Part shown: positions 28,831 to 38,143 of the stretch, piece by piece
How positions within the stretch are numbered: the first letter of the stretch is position 1
Layout of the letters: the number at the start of each line of letters is the position of its first letter
Assembly (NCBI RefSeq): GCF_040218225.1
Contig: NZ_JAVJQO010000008.1
Coordinates: forward strand, 862,186 to 926,185
Direction of reading: 5' to 3'
Origin: Gracilimonas sp.
GTDB lineage: Bacteria; Bacteroidota; Rhodothermia; Balneolales; Balneolaceae
Length of the DNA stretch: 64,000 bases
Made by a program: the position numbers and the translations under genes
The notes under the pieces: generated by a model
The model's input: only the letters and a program-made list of their open reading frames with translations
Database searches by the model: none
Told to the model about the DNA's origin: nothing

Positions 28831-29094
28831 CGGGAGGGGAAATCACCATAAGCCGTCAACGGCGGCTTTCATCATGATTAAAATGCCCCGTCATCCTGAA
28901 CGAATGTAGCGCAGCGAAATGTAGTGAAGGATCTCCCTTTTCCTCTCCCGGTTTGAACCTTGATGTGCAGGATGGAAGGATGAGCTTGATTTATGCTCCA
29001 GCTTGATCAAATGGCTCCCCTTCTGTAACCTTTTCCAGACTGCGTTGCGAAGATGGAATTTCGTAGCGAAGGTAAAAATCCTATTCAGGTTTCT
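28831..29094. repeat. half-repeat and shared intergenic motif
   Basis: Contains GTCATCCTGAACGAATGTAG...GAAGGATCTCCC at 28892-28938, a close match to 24938-24986, and GCGTTGCGAAGATGGAAT at 29042, a match to 5261. No gene. Confidence 0.6.
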
Positions 29095-30018
29095 TTATGC
29101 TTTATTGTAAGCCTGCTCTATAAGATAAATAGCGTATTCAATATCACTGTCAGAATTCACTTTATATTTATAGTCGCCATTACCCCAGTGACCTTTTTCA
29201 CTCATATCCTGTGTTTCCTTTCTTGGATCTTCAAGCTCATCTTTCTTCACATTAATAACGGCGACTACTCCTGAATTGTAGATAATCAGGTCAACAATAG
29301 ACTTATCAATTTTAAACTGAACAGTTTGTGCTAAATACTTGATTTCAATATCGTCTCCTAAATCAAGAATTCGCTCTTTTAATTTATAATAAAGGTCGAT
29401 AGTCTCTTGTGGGCGATTTTCATTCTTGTACAGATGATAATCTTCATTATAGACTTTTACTTCCCTGGAAACAGAATCTACAACCGATCCAGATTTACCG
29501 GAGGAAGTCATTTGAATGCTTGCACTCGACGAAGGTTCATGTTTTTGTAAGCCTATAGTATCGTTCTCGTATTTATGAATTTCCCAAAGTTCAAAGGGTA
29601 CGTCTTTAAAATTCACCGAATGTTTCTGGTATTCAGTAAACCTTGGTGAAATAAATAACACCCGTGATTGCGACCAGTCAATATCATCTCGCTTTAAAAT
29701 CCCATCTTTCGATTCATTGTATTCCAAAATGAATTCAGCCCTGTTATTTAAAAGTAAAGACAGATAAGTGTACCCCTGGTCAATTACTGAAAACTTTTTG
29801 TCGTTTTTATACTCAATAATCACAAAGGAATTAGATTCTTTGTCGTAGCATAGTGTATCAAGCCTGAAGCTTTCCACAGTAAATTCGGACCTTACGTACT
29901 CCAGGTTGAATAAAGTACCGGTATTATTTTCAACCAGCTTTTGTATGTCCTTTTCCAACTTAAAAGGGGAAGAATGTACCCGGACGACACTACCTTCTTT
30001 TATATTAAACAACTTCAT
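29095..30018 (-). CDS. PD-(D/E)XK-like nuclease with DUF5655 domain
   Basis: A 307-residue protein. The N-terminal ~130 residues look like a PD-(D/E)XK nuclease: the acidic residue in FRLDTLCYD, then FVIIEYKND as the E-x-K strand. The C-terminal ~110 residues match DUF5655 (HLYKNENRPQETIDLYYKL, IEIKYLAQTVQFKI, AVINVKKDELEDPR). Such proteins are common beside restriction systems. It follows the large restriction-modification gene in the same direction after ~75 bases, so they are probably one defence locus. A role in cutting or binding DNA is inferred. Confidence 0.75.
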   Translation of the reverse strand: MKLFNIKEGSVVRVHSSPFKLEKDIQKLVENNTGTLFNLEYVRSEFTVESFRLDTLCYDKESNSFVIIEYKNDKKFSVIDQGYTYLSLLLNNRAEFILEYNESKDGILKRDDIDWSQSRVLFISPRFTEYQKHSVNFKDVPFELWEIHKYENDTIGLQKHEPSSSASIQMTSSGKSGSVVDSVSREVKVYNEDYHLYKNENRPQETIDLYYKLKERILDLGDDIEIKYLAQTVQFKIDKSIVDLIIYNSGVVAVINVKKDELEDPRKETQDMSEKGHWGNGDYKYKVNSDSDIEYAIYLIEQAYNKA

Positions 30019-30092
30019 AATTGCTGTTTCTTATTTTAAAATTCAATTCTGGGTCAACCAGAACCACGTATACCTAATGTTCTCTCAAGCTT

Positions 30093-33000
30093 TTACCCGG
30101 CACTCCCCTCCACAACTCCAATCTCTTCCTCACTTAACCCATACAACTCATACACCATCGCGTCAATCTCAGAATCTGTTTGGGCAATTTGGGATTTGAG
30201 GTCGTCGGCCTGGGCTTTTTGCTGATTGAAGTATTCCATCCATTCGGCTTCTTTATCGAGGTTGAGTTCTACTTTTTTCTTTTTCAGCTCTTTCAGGAAT
30301 TGCTTGAAGGTGAGCTCGTGCCAGCTTTGGAGTTTCTGAGATAGTTTTTCTATGTCAAATTTGGATAGCAATAAATTTGAAAACTTTTCAGTATGCTTTT
30401 GAAGCTTGTTATTAGTGGTTATAATCTTTTCTACATGACCTTTAAGATTACCATTTAATTTTTTTGGAATAGGAATTTGCCCAAAATATTTCCATATCAA
30501 CTGATAACCATTTCGTATCTGTGTACAATATTGCTTAATTAACCACCAACCAACTTTTGAATTCAAAATACCGACAAGGCTGATTTCATTAGTTGGTATT
30601 ATCCACATCGAATTATTACAGTAGAAGCCTTCAGTATCATAAATAAAACAGGGTTTTACCTGCAATACTTGATACATAATTTTTTCTTTTTCGAACTCCT
30701 CATAATAATCACAAGTTCTAAGTTCCCACCAAAAATCACCCTGATCAGTTCTTTTTTTTCCTTTTTCTTCAAATGGTGCTAACCATTTCGTTATTCCAGG
30801 ATATTCACCTTTTAACCATTTCCACGCTTCTTCTTCTGTACAATCACCTAACCTATCTTTAGTAAATCCCTTTTTAAAAAGAATTAGATAACTATTTACA
30901 GTAGCATTAGAATATTTTGTTATATCACGACCTTGTAAAAAGGGCTCAATATGATCCTTAGCTTTAGGATCAATTTCGAGTATTTCATTTTTTGTTTTTT
31001 CGGAAATCAAGAATGCTTTAGTAAGGCCAGTTTTTAATCCATATTTAGCATTTCCTTTAACAAAATCTTTCATAGGAATTGCATTACTATTTATTCTTTC
31101 TAGTATTTCTTTTTCTCTCTTAGAAGATATAACCCAAGTTTTTTCACTAAAATCATTAACAGAAAATGTTTCTAAATTAGAACTAACAATTGTGTTAAAA
31201 TCTTCTTCACCAGCTGTTACTAATACAGCAACATCAATACTACTTTTTGGTTGATCATTTCGCGCAACAAAAATACAGGGATAAGTTGTTGCTCCATCAA
31301 AAATCTGAAGATCTCCAAAGTCAATTAGCTGAACCAATTCTTTTGATAGAAACAATTTTCTCAATGGTTTCCCATAACCAGCTTGCAACCATTTATTAGG
31401 CATAATATAAGAGTAGATTCCTTCTGGCTTTAAGAGGTCAAACCCTTTTTCAACAAATATTCCATATAAATCTCCCCGCATGCTGAATGTTTCATAACCT
31501 TGTTTCTTTAAAGCTGTTGCAGTTTCTTTTATCGTGTCCAACTTCACATAAGGCGGATTCCCAATCACCACATCAAAGCCGCCGTTGGCAAATACATCCG
31601 GGAATTCTTCTTCCCAGTCAAAGGCTTTGTCGCCGGCCACTTCGGGATCATCGATCAGCGAGTTTCCACATTTTATGTGATTGTTCAGCGAGGTGAGCTT
31701 GCGGCCTTTTTGGGCGGTGCGCAGCCACAGGGAGAGCTTGGCGATCTCCACCGACTCCTCGTTTATATCTACCCCAAAGAGATTGCTTTCTAAAATTTGG
31801 GTTTCAATATCAGACAGACCTAAAGAATCCCCGTGATACTTTCTTTGCAATTCATCAATGTATGAATGCTCCGCAATCAAAAACTCCAGCGTCTGGTTTA
31901 AAAATGCTCCACTACCACACGCAGGATCACAAATGGTCAGGTTCAGCAGCCAATCCCTGTATTTCTTCAGATCGTCAATGCCTTTTTGGGTTCTTCGCTT
32001 TGCTTCTGTAAAACGCTCATCTACAATTTCCAGTTCGGCTTTCTTTTCTTCGCATAGCTTGCCAACCGTATTTTCCACAATATACTTGGTGATGTATTTG
32101 GGCGTATAAAACACCCCGTCTTTTTTACGCCGGGTTTTGGAGGTGTCCACTTCCTGCCCTTCCAGCTCGGCGGTAATTTCCTCGATTTCGTTCAGGGAAT
32201 GCTCAAAAATATGGCCGAGGATGTTTACGTCTACTTCCGAGTCAAAGTCATAATGACTGAGCTGCGTTGCGTGTTTGTAGAGCAGGTCGTCGTCAATGGA
32301 CAAATCGTTCAGTACTTCGTCTTCGGCAAACAGTCCGCCGTTGTAGGCAAAAATCTCGTGGTTCTTGCCCTTATGGCCTTCATTCATATACCCGAAGTAT
32401 TTCTTAAAGCGCTCGTACAGCGGAACATATTCATCGTACTTATCCCGCAGGTCCATCCACTGCTTGATGATCTCGCGGATGGAATTGGGCGGAAGCAGGT
32501 TCCGGTCTTCGGCAAAAAAGATGAACAAAAAGCGATCCAGCAGTTTCTGCGTTTTCTTGAAAAGCAGCAGCTTGTCGTATTCCGGGTTGTGTTTTTTGAT
32601 GCTTTCAAACACCGCGTGCTTAAAGTCGGAATAATCCTTGTACAGCTTTTTGGTAACGTTTTCTTCTTCCGCTAATGAACTGTCCTTGATCTTCTTTGGC
32701 AGCCCCTTCGCAAAATTGGAATAACCGAGACACAGCCACAGTACCTTGAATTCCTCTTTGGTGAGCGTGAAGAGGTTGAACTCAATGAAGTCCACCGCGT
32801 TGTCAATATAGAACCGCAGCTTCTCAAAGTTGGAAATGATGACATAGAGGGCATCCGGCTGTTTGTTCTTATACCCAAAAGCCTGTGTTTCTACTTTACC
32901 CAGATCAGTGGTTTCAGTGCCCTTAAGCTCAATCACCCCGCGGACTTCATCTCCATCCAAAAGTGCTCCATCTGCTTTTTTGGAATCACTTAGGTTTTTC

Positions 33001-33233
33001 TGCTCCACCACCAGGTTATAATTTGGAGAGGGATTTTTGGTATAACCCAATACTTTCACAAACAGGTCATCCAAAAACCCTTCCTGATACGATTCTTCTT
33101 TAGCTTCGCGGATGTTTTGTTGAACTTCGGTATTGTGGAAATGAGCGGTAAAAGCTTCCCAGGCTTGCTCAACCTTCTTTTCATCAATCCCCGACAAATA
33201 TTTATTCAGTACCGCGTTTTGGAATAGTGGCAT
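30093..33233 (-). CDS. single-polypeptide restriction-modification enzyme (Eco57I / type IIG-like)
   Basis: A 1046-residue protein uniting cleavage, methylation and target recognition. N-terminal part: a PD-(D/E)XK nuclease motif, DGALLDGDEVRGVIELKG. Middle: an N6-adenine methyltransferase with SAM motif I DPACGSGAFLNQTL (near residue 435) and catalytic motif IV NPPYVK (near 560). C-terminal ~350 residues: a TaqI/Eco57I-like recognition domain (EPFLQGRDITKY, NSMWIIPTNEISLVGILNS) and a coiled-coil end. All catalytic motifs look intact. No separate methylase is present, as expected for the type. Its recognition site cannot be read. It lies just outside the left end of the island. Confidence 0.9.
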   Translation of the reverse strand: MPLFQNAVLNKYLSGIDEKKVEQAWEAFTAHFHNTEVQQNIREAKEESYQEGFLDDLFVKVLGYTKNPSPNYNLVVEQKNLSDSKKADGALLDGDEVRGVIELKGTETTDLGKVETQAFGYKNKQPDALYVIISNFEKLRFYIDNAVDFIEFNLFTLTKEEFKVLWLCLGYSNFAKGLPKKIKDSSLAEEENVTKKLYKDYSDFKHAVFESIKKHNPEYDKLLLFKKTQKLLDRFLFIFFAEDRNLLPPNSIREIIKQWMDLRDKYDEYVPLYERFKKYFGYMNEGHKGKNHEIFAYNGGLFAEDEVLNDLSIDDDLLYKHATQLSHYDFDSEVDVNILGHIFEHSLNEIEEITAELEGQEVDTSKTRRKKDGVFYTPKYITKYIVENTVGKLCEEKKAELEIVDERFTEAKRRTQKGIDDLKKYRDWLLNLTICDPACGSGAFLNQTLEFLIAEHSYIDELQRKYHGDSLGLSDIETQILESNLFGVDINEESVEIAKLSLWLRTAQKGRKLTSLNNHIKCGNSLIDDPEVAGDKAFDWEEEFPDVFANGGFDVVIGNPPYVKLDTIKETATALKKQGYETFSMRGDLYGIFVEKGFDLLKPEGIYSYIMPNKWLQAGYGKPLRKLFLSKELVQLIDFGDLQIFDGATTYPCIFVARNDQPKSSIDVAVLVTAGEEDFNTIVSSNLETFSVNDFSEKTWVISSKREKEILERINSNAIPMKDFVKGNAKYGLKTGLTKAFLISEKTKNEILEIDPKAKDHIEPFLQGRDITKYSNATVNSYLILFKKGFTKDRLGDCTEEEAWKWLKGEYPGITKWLAPFEEKGKKRTDQGDFWWELRTCDYYEEFEKEKIMYQVLQVKPCFIYDTEGFYCNNSMWIIPTNEISLVGILNSKVGWWLIKQYCTQIRNGYQLIWKYFGQIPIPKKLNGNLKGHVEKIITTNNKLQKHTEKFSNLLLSKFDIEKLSQKLQSWHELTFKQFLKELKKKKVELNLDKEAEWMEYFNQQKAQADDLKSQIAQTDSEIDAMVYELYGLSEEEIGVVEGSAG

Positions 33234-33268
33234 AGATAATATTCTGCTAAAGTAGTTTTAATTAGGGT

Positions 33269-33361
33269 CATTCCTGCGGAGGCAGGAATCTAAATGTCGT
33301 CATAAAATCAAGTCTTGTATTCAATAACACATTTGGATTCCGGGCATGCGCCGCGGAATGA
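33269..33361. repeat. short palindromic repeat, third family
   Basis: Starts GTCATTCCTGCGGAGGCAGG and ends CGCCGCGGAATGAC; the ends are inverted. Only one copy is in the window. It resembles families A and B in its GTCAT.../...ATGAC ends but not inside. Confidence 0.6.
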
Positions 33362-33711
33362 CTTTTTATAACAATTTAAGTTTATCCCTGTATCAAGAAG
33401 CCAAATCCACCCATTGGTCGGACGAGCTTGGAGTCGTCAGACCAAGAGCTTTGGTTTAAATCAATTTAATATCAACGGATTATAGGGAAAGCATCAGTCT
33501 TAGGAAAGCTGATCAAAAACAAAAAAGTCAGTACACACTTTGACTATTCCAACACATAAGCATCGCTGACCAAAATCATAAGCATCAACCAGATGGTTGA
33601 TGCGCAACAATTTGCTGAACGATAAGCATCGTTTGGCAAGCCCACTGGAAAAGCTATTAAAACTGCTTTTTCAGCTATCTGTATGTTCTCAAAAAACGTC
33701 TATGTGAAAAC
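33362..33711. other. intergenic before island, short recurring motif
   Basis: No gene found. ATAAGCATC occurs three times within ~75 bases (33555, 33580, 33620), and an inverted pair GTCGGACGAGCTT / GAGTCGTCAGACC lies near 33417-33445. Role unknown. Confidence 0.35.
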
Positions 33712-33751
33712 AAAAAAAAGCCATCACACTCTTTCGAATATGATGGCTTTT
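33712..33751. terminator. ancestral ssrA terminator, now outside the island
   Basis: AAAAAAAAGCCATCA, loop, TGATGGCTTTT: a stem with an A run on one side and a T run on the other, able to work in both directions. It lies nine bases before the left attachment repeat. Before insertion it would have followed the tmRNA 3' end directly on the minus strand, so I read it as the original ssrA terminator. Confidence 0.7.
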
Positions 33752-33759
33752 GAAGTATA

Positions 33760-33776
33760 AAGTGGAGGTGCGGGGA
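33760..33776. repeat. left attachment site (attL)
   Basis: AAGTGGAGGTGCGGGGA, identical to the 3' end of ssrA at 62378-62394. Similarity stops right after it (ATTCAC versus GTCGAA), as expected when the island brought only a short stretch of the target. Confidence 0.85.
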
Positions 33777-33868
33777 TTCACGGTTCACCCTCGCTATATG
33801 GCCCTGAAAGCCTCATTTCAACTTTTCGAGTCACGAATTTTCATGTTTTTTCACACTTTTTCATGGAA

Positions 33869-33897
33869 TTCGTCTAGTTTTCGTCTTGTTTTTATGG
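33869..33897. repeat. candidate integrase arm-type site, left
   Basis: Two tandem TTCGTCTNG motifs followed by TTTTTATGG. The same layout occurs at 62283-62312 inside the other island end, in the same direction. Sites of this kind inside both ends fit integrase arm binding. Confidence 0.5.
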
Positions 33898-34560
33898 CTT
33901 CAATTCCTTTATCCAATCGACTAAATCCCTATACTTCCATCTCTTACTACCACCTATTATCACAGGGTTAATTATCTCACCTTTCGATAATTTATTCTGA
34001 AAGGTTCCTTTGCTCATTTTTAAATATTCAGCTACTTCATCAGCTGTTAGTAAATCATCAACGGTATACTCAGGTTTAGAATTATCCATCTTACTCCTCT
34101 CAAACAATATGTGTCTAATTCGGGAATCAGTGGGAGAAGTACTAATCAGGCTTTCAATATAAGAGCCTTTTACCTTACGACCCTGAATAACAATGTCTGA
34201 GCTTCCAGTCATATAAAAAGCATAGATCAATCTCCCCATATCAGAAATAAATATATTTTTTAGCATTCCTGAGTCTTCTAAAATCAGATCCTGAAATTCG
34301 TACCCCTTCTCTAATTCTATATATATTGCGGTTGGCTCCTTAATTTTCCTGCTAAACACAAAGTGCCCATGTTTGTCAAAAAATCCTGATAACTCTTTTT
34401 CATCAACTATTTGAGAACCTGATGGATTTTCGCCCCACAATTTATTGATCTCAGCCAACTCAACATTTATATCAACCTGTTCTGGGAATTTTATATGAAG
34501 CAGAAACACACTATCTACGTGATCGCGTATTGAAATTATATGTTTTGCTTGATATATCAT
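33892..34560 (-). CDS. excisionase-like HTH protein with extra N-terminal domain
   Basis: A 222-residue protein. The last ~55 residues are an excisionase/MerR-type winged helix (LLTADEVAEYLKMSKGTFQN, then KRWKYRDLVDWIKEL). The N-terminal ~150 residues are not a known excisionase part; they share a domain with the divergent 34860 gene (FDKHGHFVFSRK here, YDEHGNFSYSRE there, with matching strands after it). Position at the left island end, opposite the integrase, supports a role in excision control. All its Trp codons are TGG and its stop is TAA. The UGA-containing small gene upstream ends 17 bases before it. Confidence 0.7.
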   Translation of the reverse strand: MIYQAKHIISIRDHVDSVFLLHIKFPEQVDINVELAEINKLWGENPSGSQIVDEKELSGFFDKHGHFVFSRKIKEPTAIYIELEKGYEFQDLILEDSGMLKNIFISDMGRLIYAFYMTGSSDIVIQGRKVKGSYIESLISTSPTDSRIRHILFERSKMDNSKPEYTVDDLLTADEVAEYLKMSKGTFQNKLSKGEIINPVIIGGSKRWKYRDLVDWIKELKP

Positions 34561-34577
34561 TTTTAGAAGTTTATATG

Positions 34578-34790
34578 TTAACCGCCTTCATAAATCCTCA
34601 AAATCAACGACTCTGCTTTTTGAGTCTTCTTTGCTGGGAATAGTGATTTCGAGATTCCCGGTTCCGTAATACCCAAATTTCTAACATCTCAGGTAAAACC
34701 ATCTTCAAAATGTATCTCTTCGGGATTTAACTTCACTGAATGTTCAATTAGGAAATCATTATTCCCTCTTTTCAGCACATTTGCTAACAT
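34578..34790 (-). CDS. small protein of unknown function with one in-frame UGA
   Basis: Reading from ATG 34790 gives 70 codons closed by TAA, with a single TGA at codon 34 (context GFT-UGA-DVRN), where Trp would fit. On both sides the sequence reads as ordinary protein (NDFLIEHSVKLNPEEIHFED before, NLGITEPGISKSLF after). It ends 17 bases before the excisionase-like gene and runs the same way. With a standard code it would be a 33-residue peptide or a pseudogene. It shows the same pattern as four longer frames at 36.6-39.9 kb. No family recognised. Confidence 0.5.
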
Positions 34791-34859
34791 TTTATTTGAT
34801 ATTATTACCGACAAATTTGATTATTTTTTTATAAAACGAGCCATAAAATTGCAATTGTA

Positions 34860-35639
34860 ATGAACATTGAGTTAAAACAACATGCGAGAATACAGGGTAA
34901 ATTGAATTCACCTCAATCAGAATTTGAGTATTCAGAAATAGATACTATTGAAAGTATTAACTCACCCTATTATGAATTTAATAAAGATATAGCTGGCATT
35001 GAAAGCTATTTTGACAATTTAAATCTTTATGACGAGCATGGAAACTTTAGCTATTCAAGGGAGAAACCGGGAAAAAGCATCATAGAGTTCCTGATTCCTA
35101 AAGGTTATTGCCTTAAAAAAGTGTTATATGATCACGAACGTATTGACTTCATTTTACTATACAGCTTAAAGTCAGATAAATTACGATATATATTTTATGT
35201 CAAAGAGAAAATGCATGTATATATCACGGCCGTATGCCTAAAGGATCAATATGGAATAATTAATAAAATTAAAAAAGCAGATATTGGGTCTAGATTAAGA
35301 AAAAGGGTTGAGAGTAGTGTAGTCATCAAATTAGCTGATAAAAGGGAGCGATTACGAAAAAATTTCGGGGGGTTTATCCGAGCTATAAAGAAAGGTAAAA
35401 TAACTACTATTCATGACTTTGAGACCGAACTTAAGAAAATCTCAGAGCAATACACTCTTACTAGTCGTTCAAGGACTTATTTGTTTAAACAAAAAACAAA
35501 TAAAATAAATAACACTAAATACTGGACCTATCATCAAGGTAATATGTGTTCTGAGATTGCATATGCATTTGATAAAATGTATCCGGACACCATTACAGAC
35601 TCCTGGATTAAAAAATATTGGAATAGCTTAAAAATATAA
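34860..35639 (+). CDS. unknown protein sharing a domain with the excisionase-like gene
   Basis: A 259-residue protein. Residues ~45-150 resemble the N-terminal domain of the divergent 33892-34560 protein: YDEHGNFSYSREKPGKSII, a GYCLKK strand, then DKLRYIFYVKEKMHVYI and IGSRLRKRVE. The C-terminal ~100 residues are different, basic, and end YWTYHQGNMCSEIAYAFDKM, which may be DNA binding. The two genes diverge from a common region, a layout often seen for regulator pairs. TGG is used for all three Trp. Function unknown. Confidence 0.6.
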   Translation: MNIELKQHARIQGKLNSPQSEFEYSEIDTIESINSPYYEFNKDIAGIESYFDNLNLYDEHGNFSYSREKPGKSIIEFLIPKGYCLKKVLYDHERIDFILLYSLKSDKLRYIFYVKEKMHVYITAVCLKDQYGIINKIKKADIGSRLRKRVESSVVIKLADKRERLRKNFGGFIRAIKKGKITTIHDFETELKKISEQYTLTSRSRTYLFKQKTNKINNTKYWTYHQGNMCSEIAYAFDKMYPDTITDSWIKKYWNSLKI

Positions 35640-35734
35640 TTTGGGATGATCTTTTACCTGTAATCCCAATCCCACAATATAGTTTCCCTATCATTTCCTA
35701 TCAATTAAAACATTAATCCTTTTAATGGAGGAAA

Positions 35735-36151
35735 ATGGAAAAATCCATAAATAATATATCCTATATATCGGAAACTAAAGTCTTTACTCATCATAAAGAC
35801 CCCGAAATAGCAGATCAACACCTAGCTACTATAACTGTCACACATGGTAAGGATAATCCAGGTGATCATTACGACATTATTGAAATGTTCCATTATGATT
35901 TAAAAGAAAAATACCCTGATCAAATTCAGGATATCGATCTTGAAACCCATGATGAAGAGCAGTTGTACTTTATATCTGAACATATAGCGATCGTAGACCG
36001 TGGAGATCAAGTCGAACATATTTACCTAGATGGACGGTATACAGGTAATGACCTGAAGCAAGAACTAAAGAAATGGTCAGCCGCTTTAGAAGAGTTTTAC
36101 TCTAACAAACGCGAAGAGAAGAAACACTCAATTAGCAAAGCAGGAGGCTGA
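35735..36151 (+). CDS. hypothetical acidic protein
   Basis: A 138-residue acidic protein with a beta-type first half (DQHLATITVTHGKDNPGDHY) and a helical C-terminal half (ELKKWSAALEEFYSNKREEK). No family recognised. A GGAGG site lies upstream. It ends in TGA one base before the ATG of the next gene, whose ribosome site (AGGAGG) lies inside its last codons, so the two are translationally linked. If UGA were read through, it would gain only three more residues. Confidence 0.6.
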   Translation: MEKSINNISYISETKVFTHHKDPEIADQHLATITVTHGKDNPGDHYDIIEMFHYDLKEKYPDQIQDIDLETHDEEQLYFISEHIAIVDRGDQVEHIYLDGRYTGNDLKQELKKWSAALEEFYSNKREEKKHSISKAGG

Positions 36152-36152
36152 A

Positions 36153-36509
36153 ATGAATATTAAAATTAGCGGAAAAATTAAAGTATTCAGCCATCTAAGT
36201 AATGGTAAAGGTAGTTTATACTGCGAATCAATCATGACAAGTCCCAAAAAAGACTTAGCTGAACAACTAAAAGAATTAGAGATTATATATATGTACCGTG
36301 TTGGGCAGATGCATGGCTCTATATTTTTTGGTCGTTTGAGACTTACTGATCACAAAACTCAGATACCTAATATTACTGGTCATTTTGAAGCAGTACTGAT
36401 GGCTGATATAGAATCTAGTGGCAAATCAAGTAGACTAATCATTTACAAAAACGAACGTATAAATAAATCTGAGCATAAAAGATTGATGGAGGCAATTGCA
36501 AAAAGCTAA
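36153..36509 (+). CDS. hypothetical protein
   Basis: A 118-residue protein, beta-rich (KISGKIKVFSHLSNGKGSLY, GSIFFGRLRLTDHK) with a short helical end. No family recognised. Second gene of a pair with 35735-36151 and closed by TAA, then a hairpin terminator. Confidence 0.6.
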   Translation: MNIKISGKIKVFSHLSNGKGSLYCESIMTSPKKDLAEQLKELEIIYMYRVGQMHGSIFFGRLRLTDHKTQIPNITGHFEAVLMADIESSGKSSRLIIYKNERINKSEHKRLMEAIAKS

Positions 36510-36547
36510 CCTGATTTATATAAACAACTAAACCTTTCTTAATAAAT

Positions 36548-36583
36548 GAAAAATCTCTGGTACGCGCGCTACTGGAGGTTTTT
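36548..36583 (+). terminator. terminator after the 36153 gene
   Basis: AAAAATCTCTGGTA, loop around GCGCGC, TACTGGAGGTTTTTC. The stem includes G-T pairs but has both an A run and a T run. It separates the small-protein pair from the VapE-type gene. Confidence 0.6.
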
Positions 36584-36662
36584 CATAATTATTCTAAAAT
36601 TCACTTGACTTGTGCTTTATTATATAATAGAATTAATTATAACATATAAACAAAATAAAATT

Positions 36663-37922
36663 ATGAAAAAAAATAATACCGGGTTATGAAGTACTGACCC
36701 CACCAATTTCGGAGCCTCCACTCGTATCCAACAACAGGTCATAATTGACCCCAATGACTTACGAGCTTACCTGAGTCACTTGTACAACTTTCGATATAAT
36801 ACTGTAAAAAGCTATACTGAAATAGAAGAGAACGGTTCATGGAAACAACTCGATGACCGGCGCTTTAACAGCATTTATCAGCAGCATAAAAAAGATGGTG
36901 GTAAAACTACCGAAGCCAATCTTAGGAGCCTGCTGAACTCTGACTTTGTTCCGGAGTATGATCCTATTAAAGAATACTTCACAGGACTTCCTGCTCTTCC
37001 TTCAAAAAACGATTACATAGAAGAACTCGCCAGCGAGGTTAAAACTACCGATCAAGCCTACTGGGAGCTGTGCCTCCGCAAATGACTAGTTGCTACCGTA
37101 GCATGTGCCATGGAGCTACGAACAGTTAATCATACCGTTCTGGTACTCAAAGGAGTTCAAGGATGTGGTAAATCTACCTATCTGGGAAGGTTAATGCCCA
37201 AATCCATCCAAGATTACTATTACTCAGGACAGCTAGACCCCAATAATAAGGACTCCATAATTAATCTAGCGGAATGCCTAATTATTAATGTCGATGAGCT
37301 GGAAGCCCTTACCAAATATAAAGAAGCGGCGCTGAAGGAAATTATCACAAAAACGGATATCAGAGTCCGGCGACCGTATGATAAATTTTCTCAGAACCTC
37401 ATGCGCAGAGCTTCATTTGTCGGAAGCGTAAATATAGACCAGATACTAAGTGATTCCACCGGTTCTCGCCGGTTCTTAATTCATCATGCTCATTCAGTAA
37501 ATTATGAGCATACCATTGATATGGATAAGGTCTGGAAGCAAGCCTACGACCTGTATAAGTCCGGCTTTAAATATTACTTTGACCAAGCTGAGATAAAGCA
37601 GATCAACGAGCGAAACACCGCTTTTGAGATCATAAAGCCTGAAGAAGAGTTGCTCTGGAAGACTTTCAGACCCTATAAAAAAGGGCATGGTGGTGCAATT
37701 AAAAAAACAGCTACCGAAATACTCAAAGAACTGCATGGTGACCGGTTACCGGGTAATGCTCGCGGCGAAGCAATAAAACTAGGATTAGCACTAACGAAAC
37801 TGGGTTTTGAATATATAAAGATCCACAATGTGAAATATTATCTGCTTCGACGACCCAGTTATCATGAAAATAATATAGCAGATACTATGCATGAGACCGA
37901 AAAGGAGAGTAATGACAGGTAA
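36663..37922 (+). CDS. VapE-like ATPase/helicase with two in-frame UGA codons
   Basis: From ATG 36663 one frame of 420 codons runs to TAA, broken only by TGA at 36687 (GL-UGA-STDP) and 37083 (RK-UGA-LVATVACAM). The product is a virulence-associated-E (VapE) type P-loop protein: Walker A LKGVQGCGKSTYL, Walker B-like LIINVDELEAL, then RRPYDKFSQNLMRRASFVGS and SDSTGSRRFL. In VapE relatives the position of the second UGA is commonly an aromatic residue, often Trp (from memory). Four other Trp codons are TGG. VapE proteins act in replication of phage-like islands. With the standard code it is a pseudogene, yet nothing else in it is damaged. Confidence 0.7.
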
Positions 37923-37946
37923 TTCATGAGGTAGTTGGGGGATGTT

Positions 37947-38113
37947 GGGTGGGTACTTACTTGCCCATCTACCCACCCTCGAAATCAGTCCCAATTATAC
38001 CCTGAAGGGGGTTTTTAACCATAGGGTGGGTAGTTATACATCTATATTCATTATAAAAGTATATATCAATAATACTATAGTTTACCCCCTATTTAACTAC
38101 TTACTACCCACCC
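37947..38113. repeat. four 9-base iterons, candidate replication origin
   Basis: GGGTGGGTA at 37947 and 38024 and its complement TACCCACCC at 37970 and 38105: two inverted pairs in 167 bases, in an otherwise A+T-rich, gene-free gap between the VapE-like and primase-like genes. The first pair is 14 bases apart. The spacing and place suit an initiator-binding or origin region for the element. Confidence 0.55.
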
Positions 38114-38143
38114 ATGTAATTTTTAATCAAAAAAGAAACAAAA

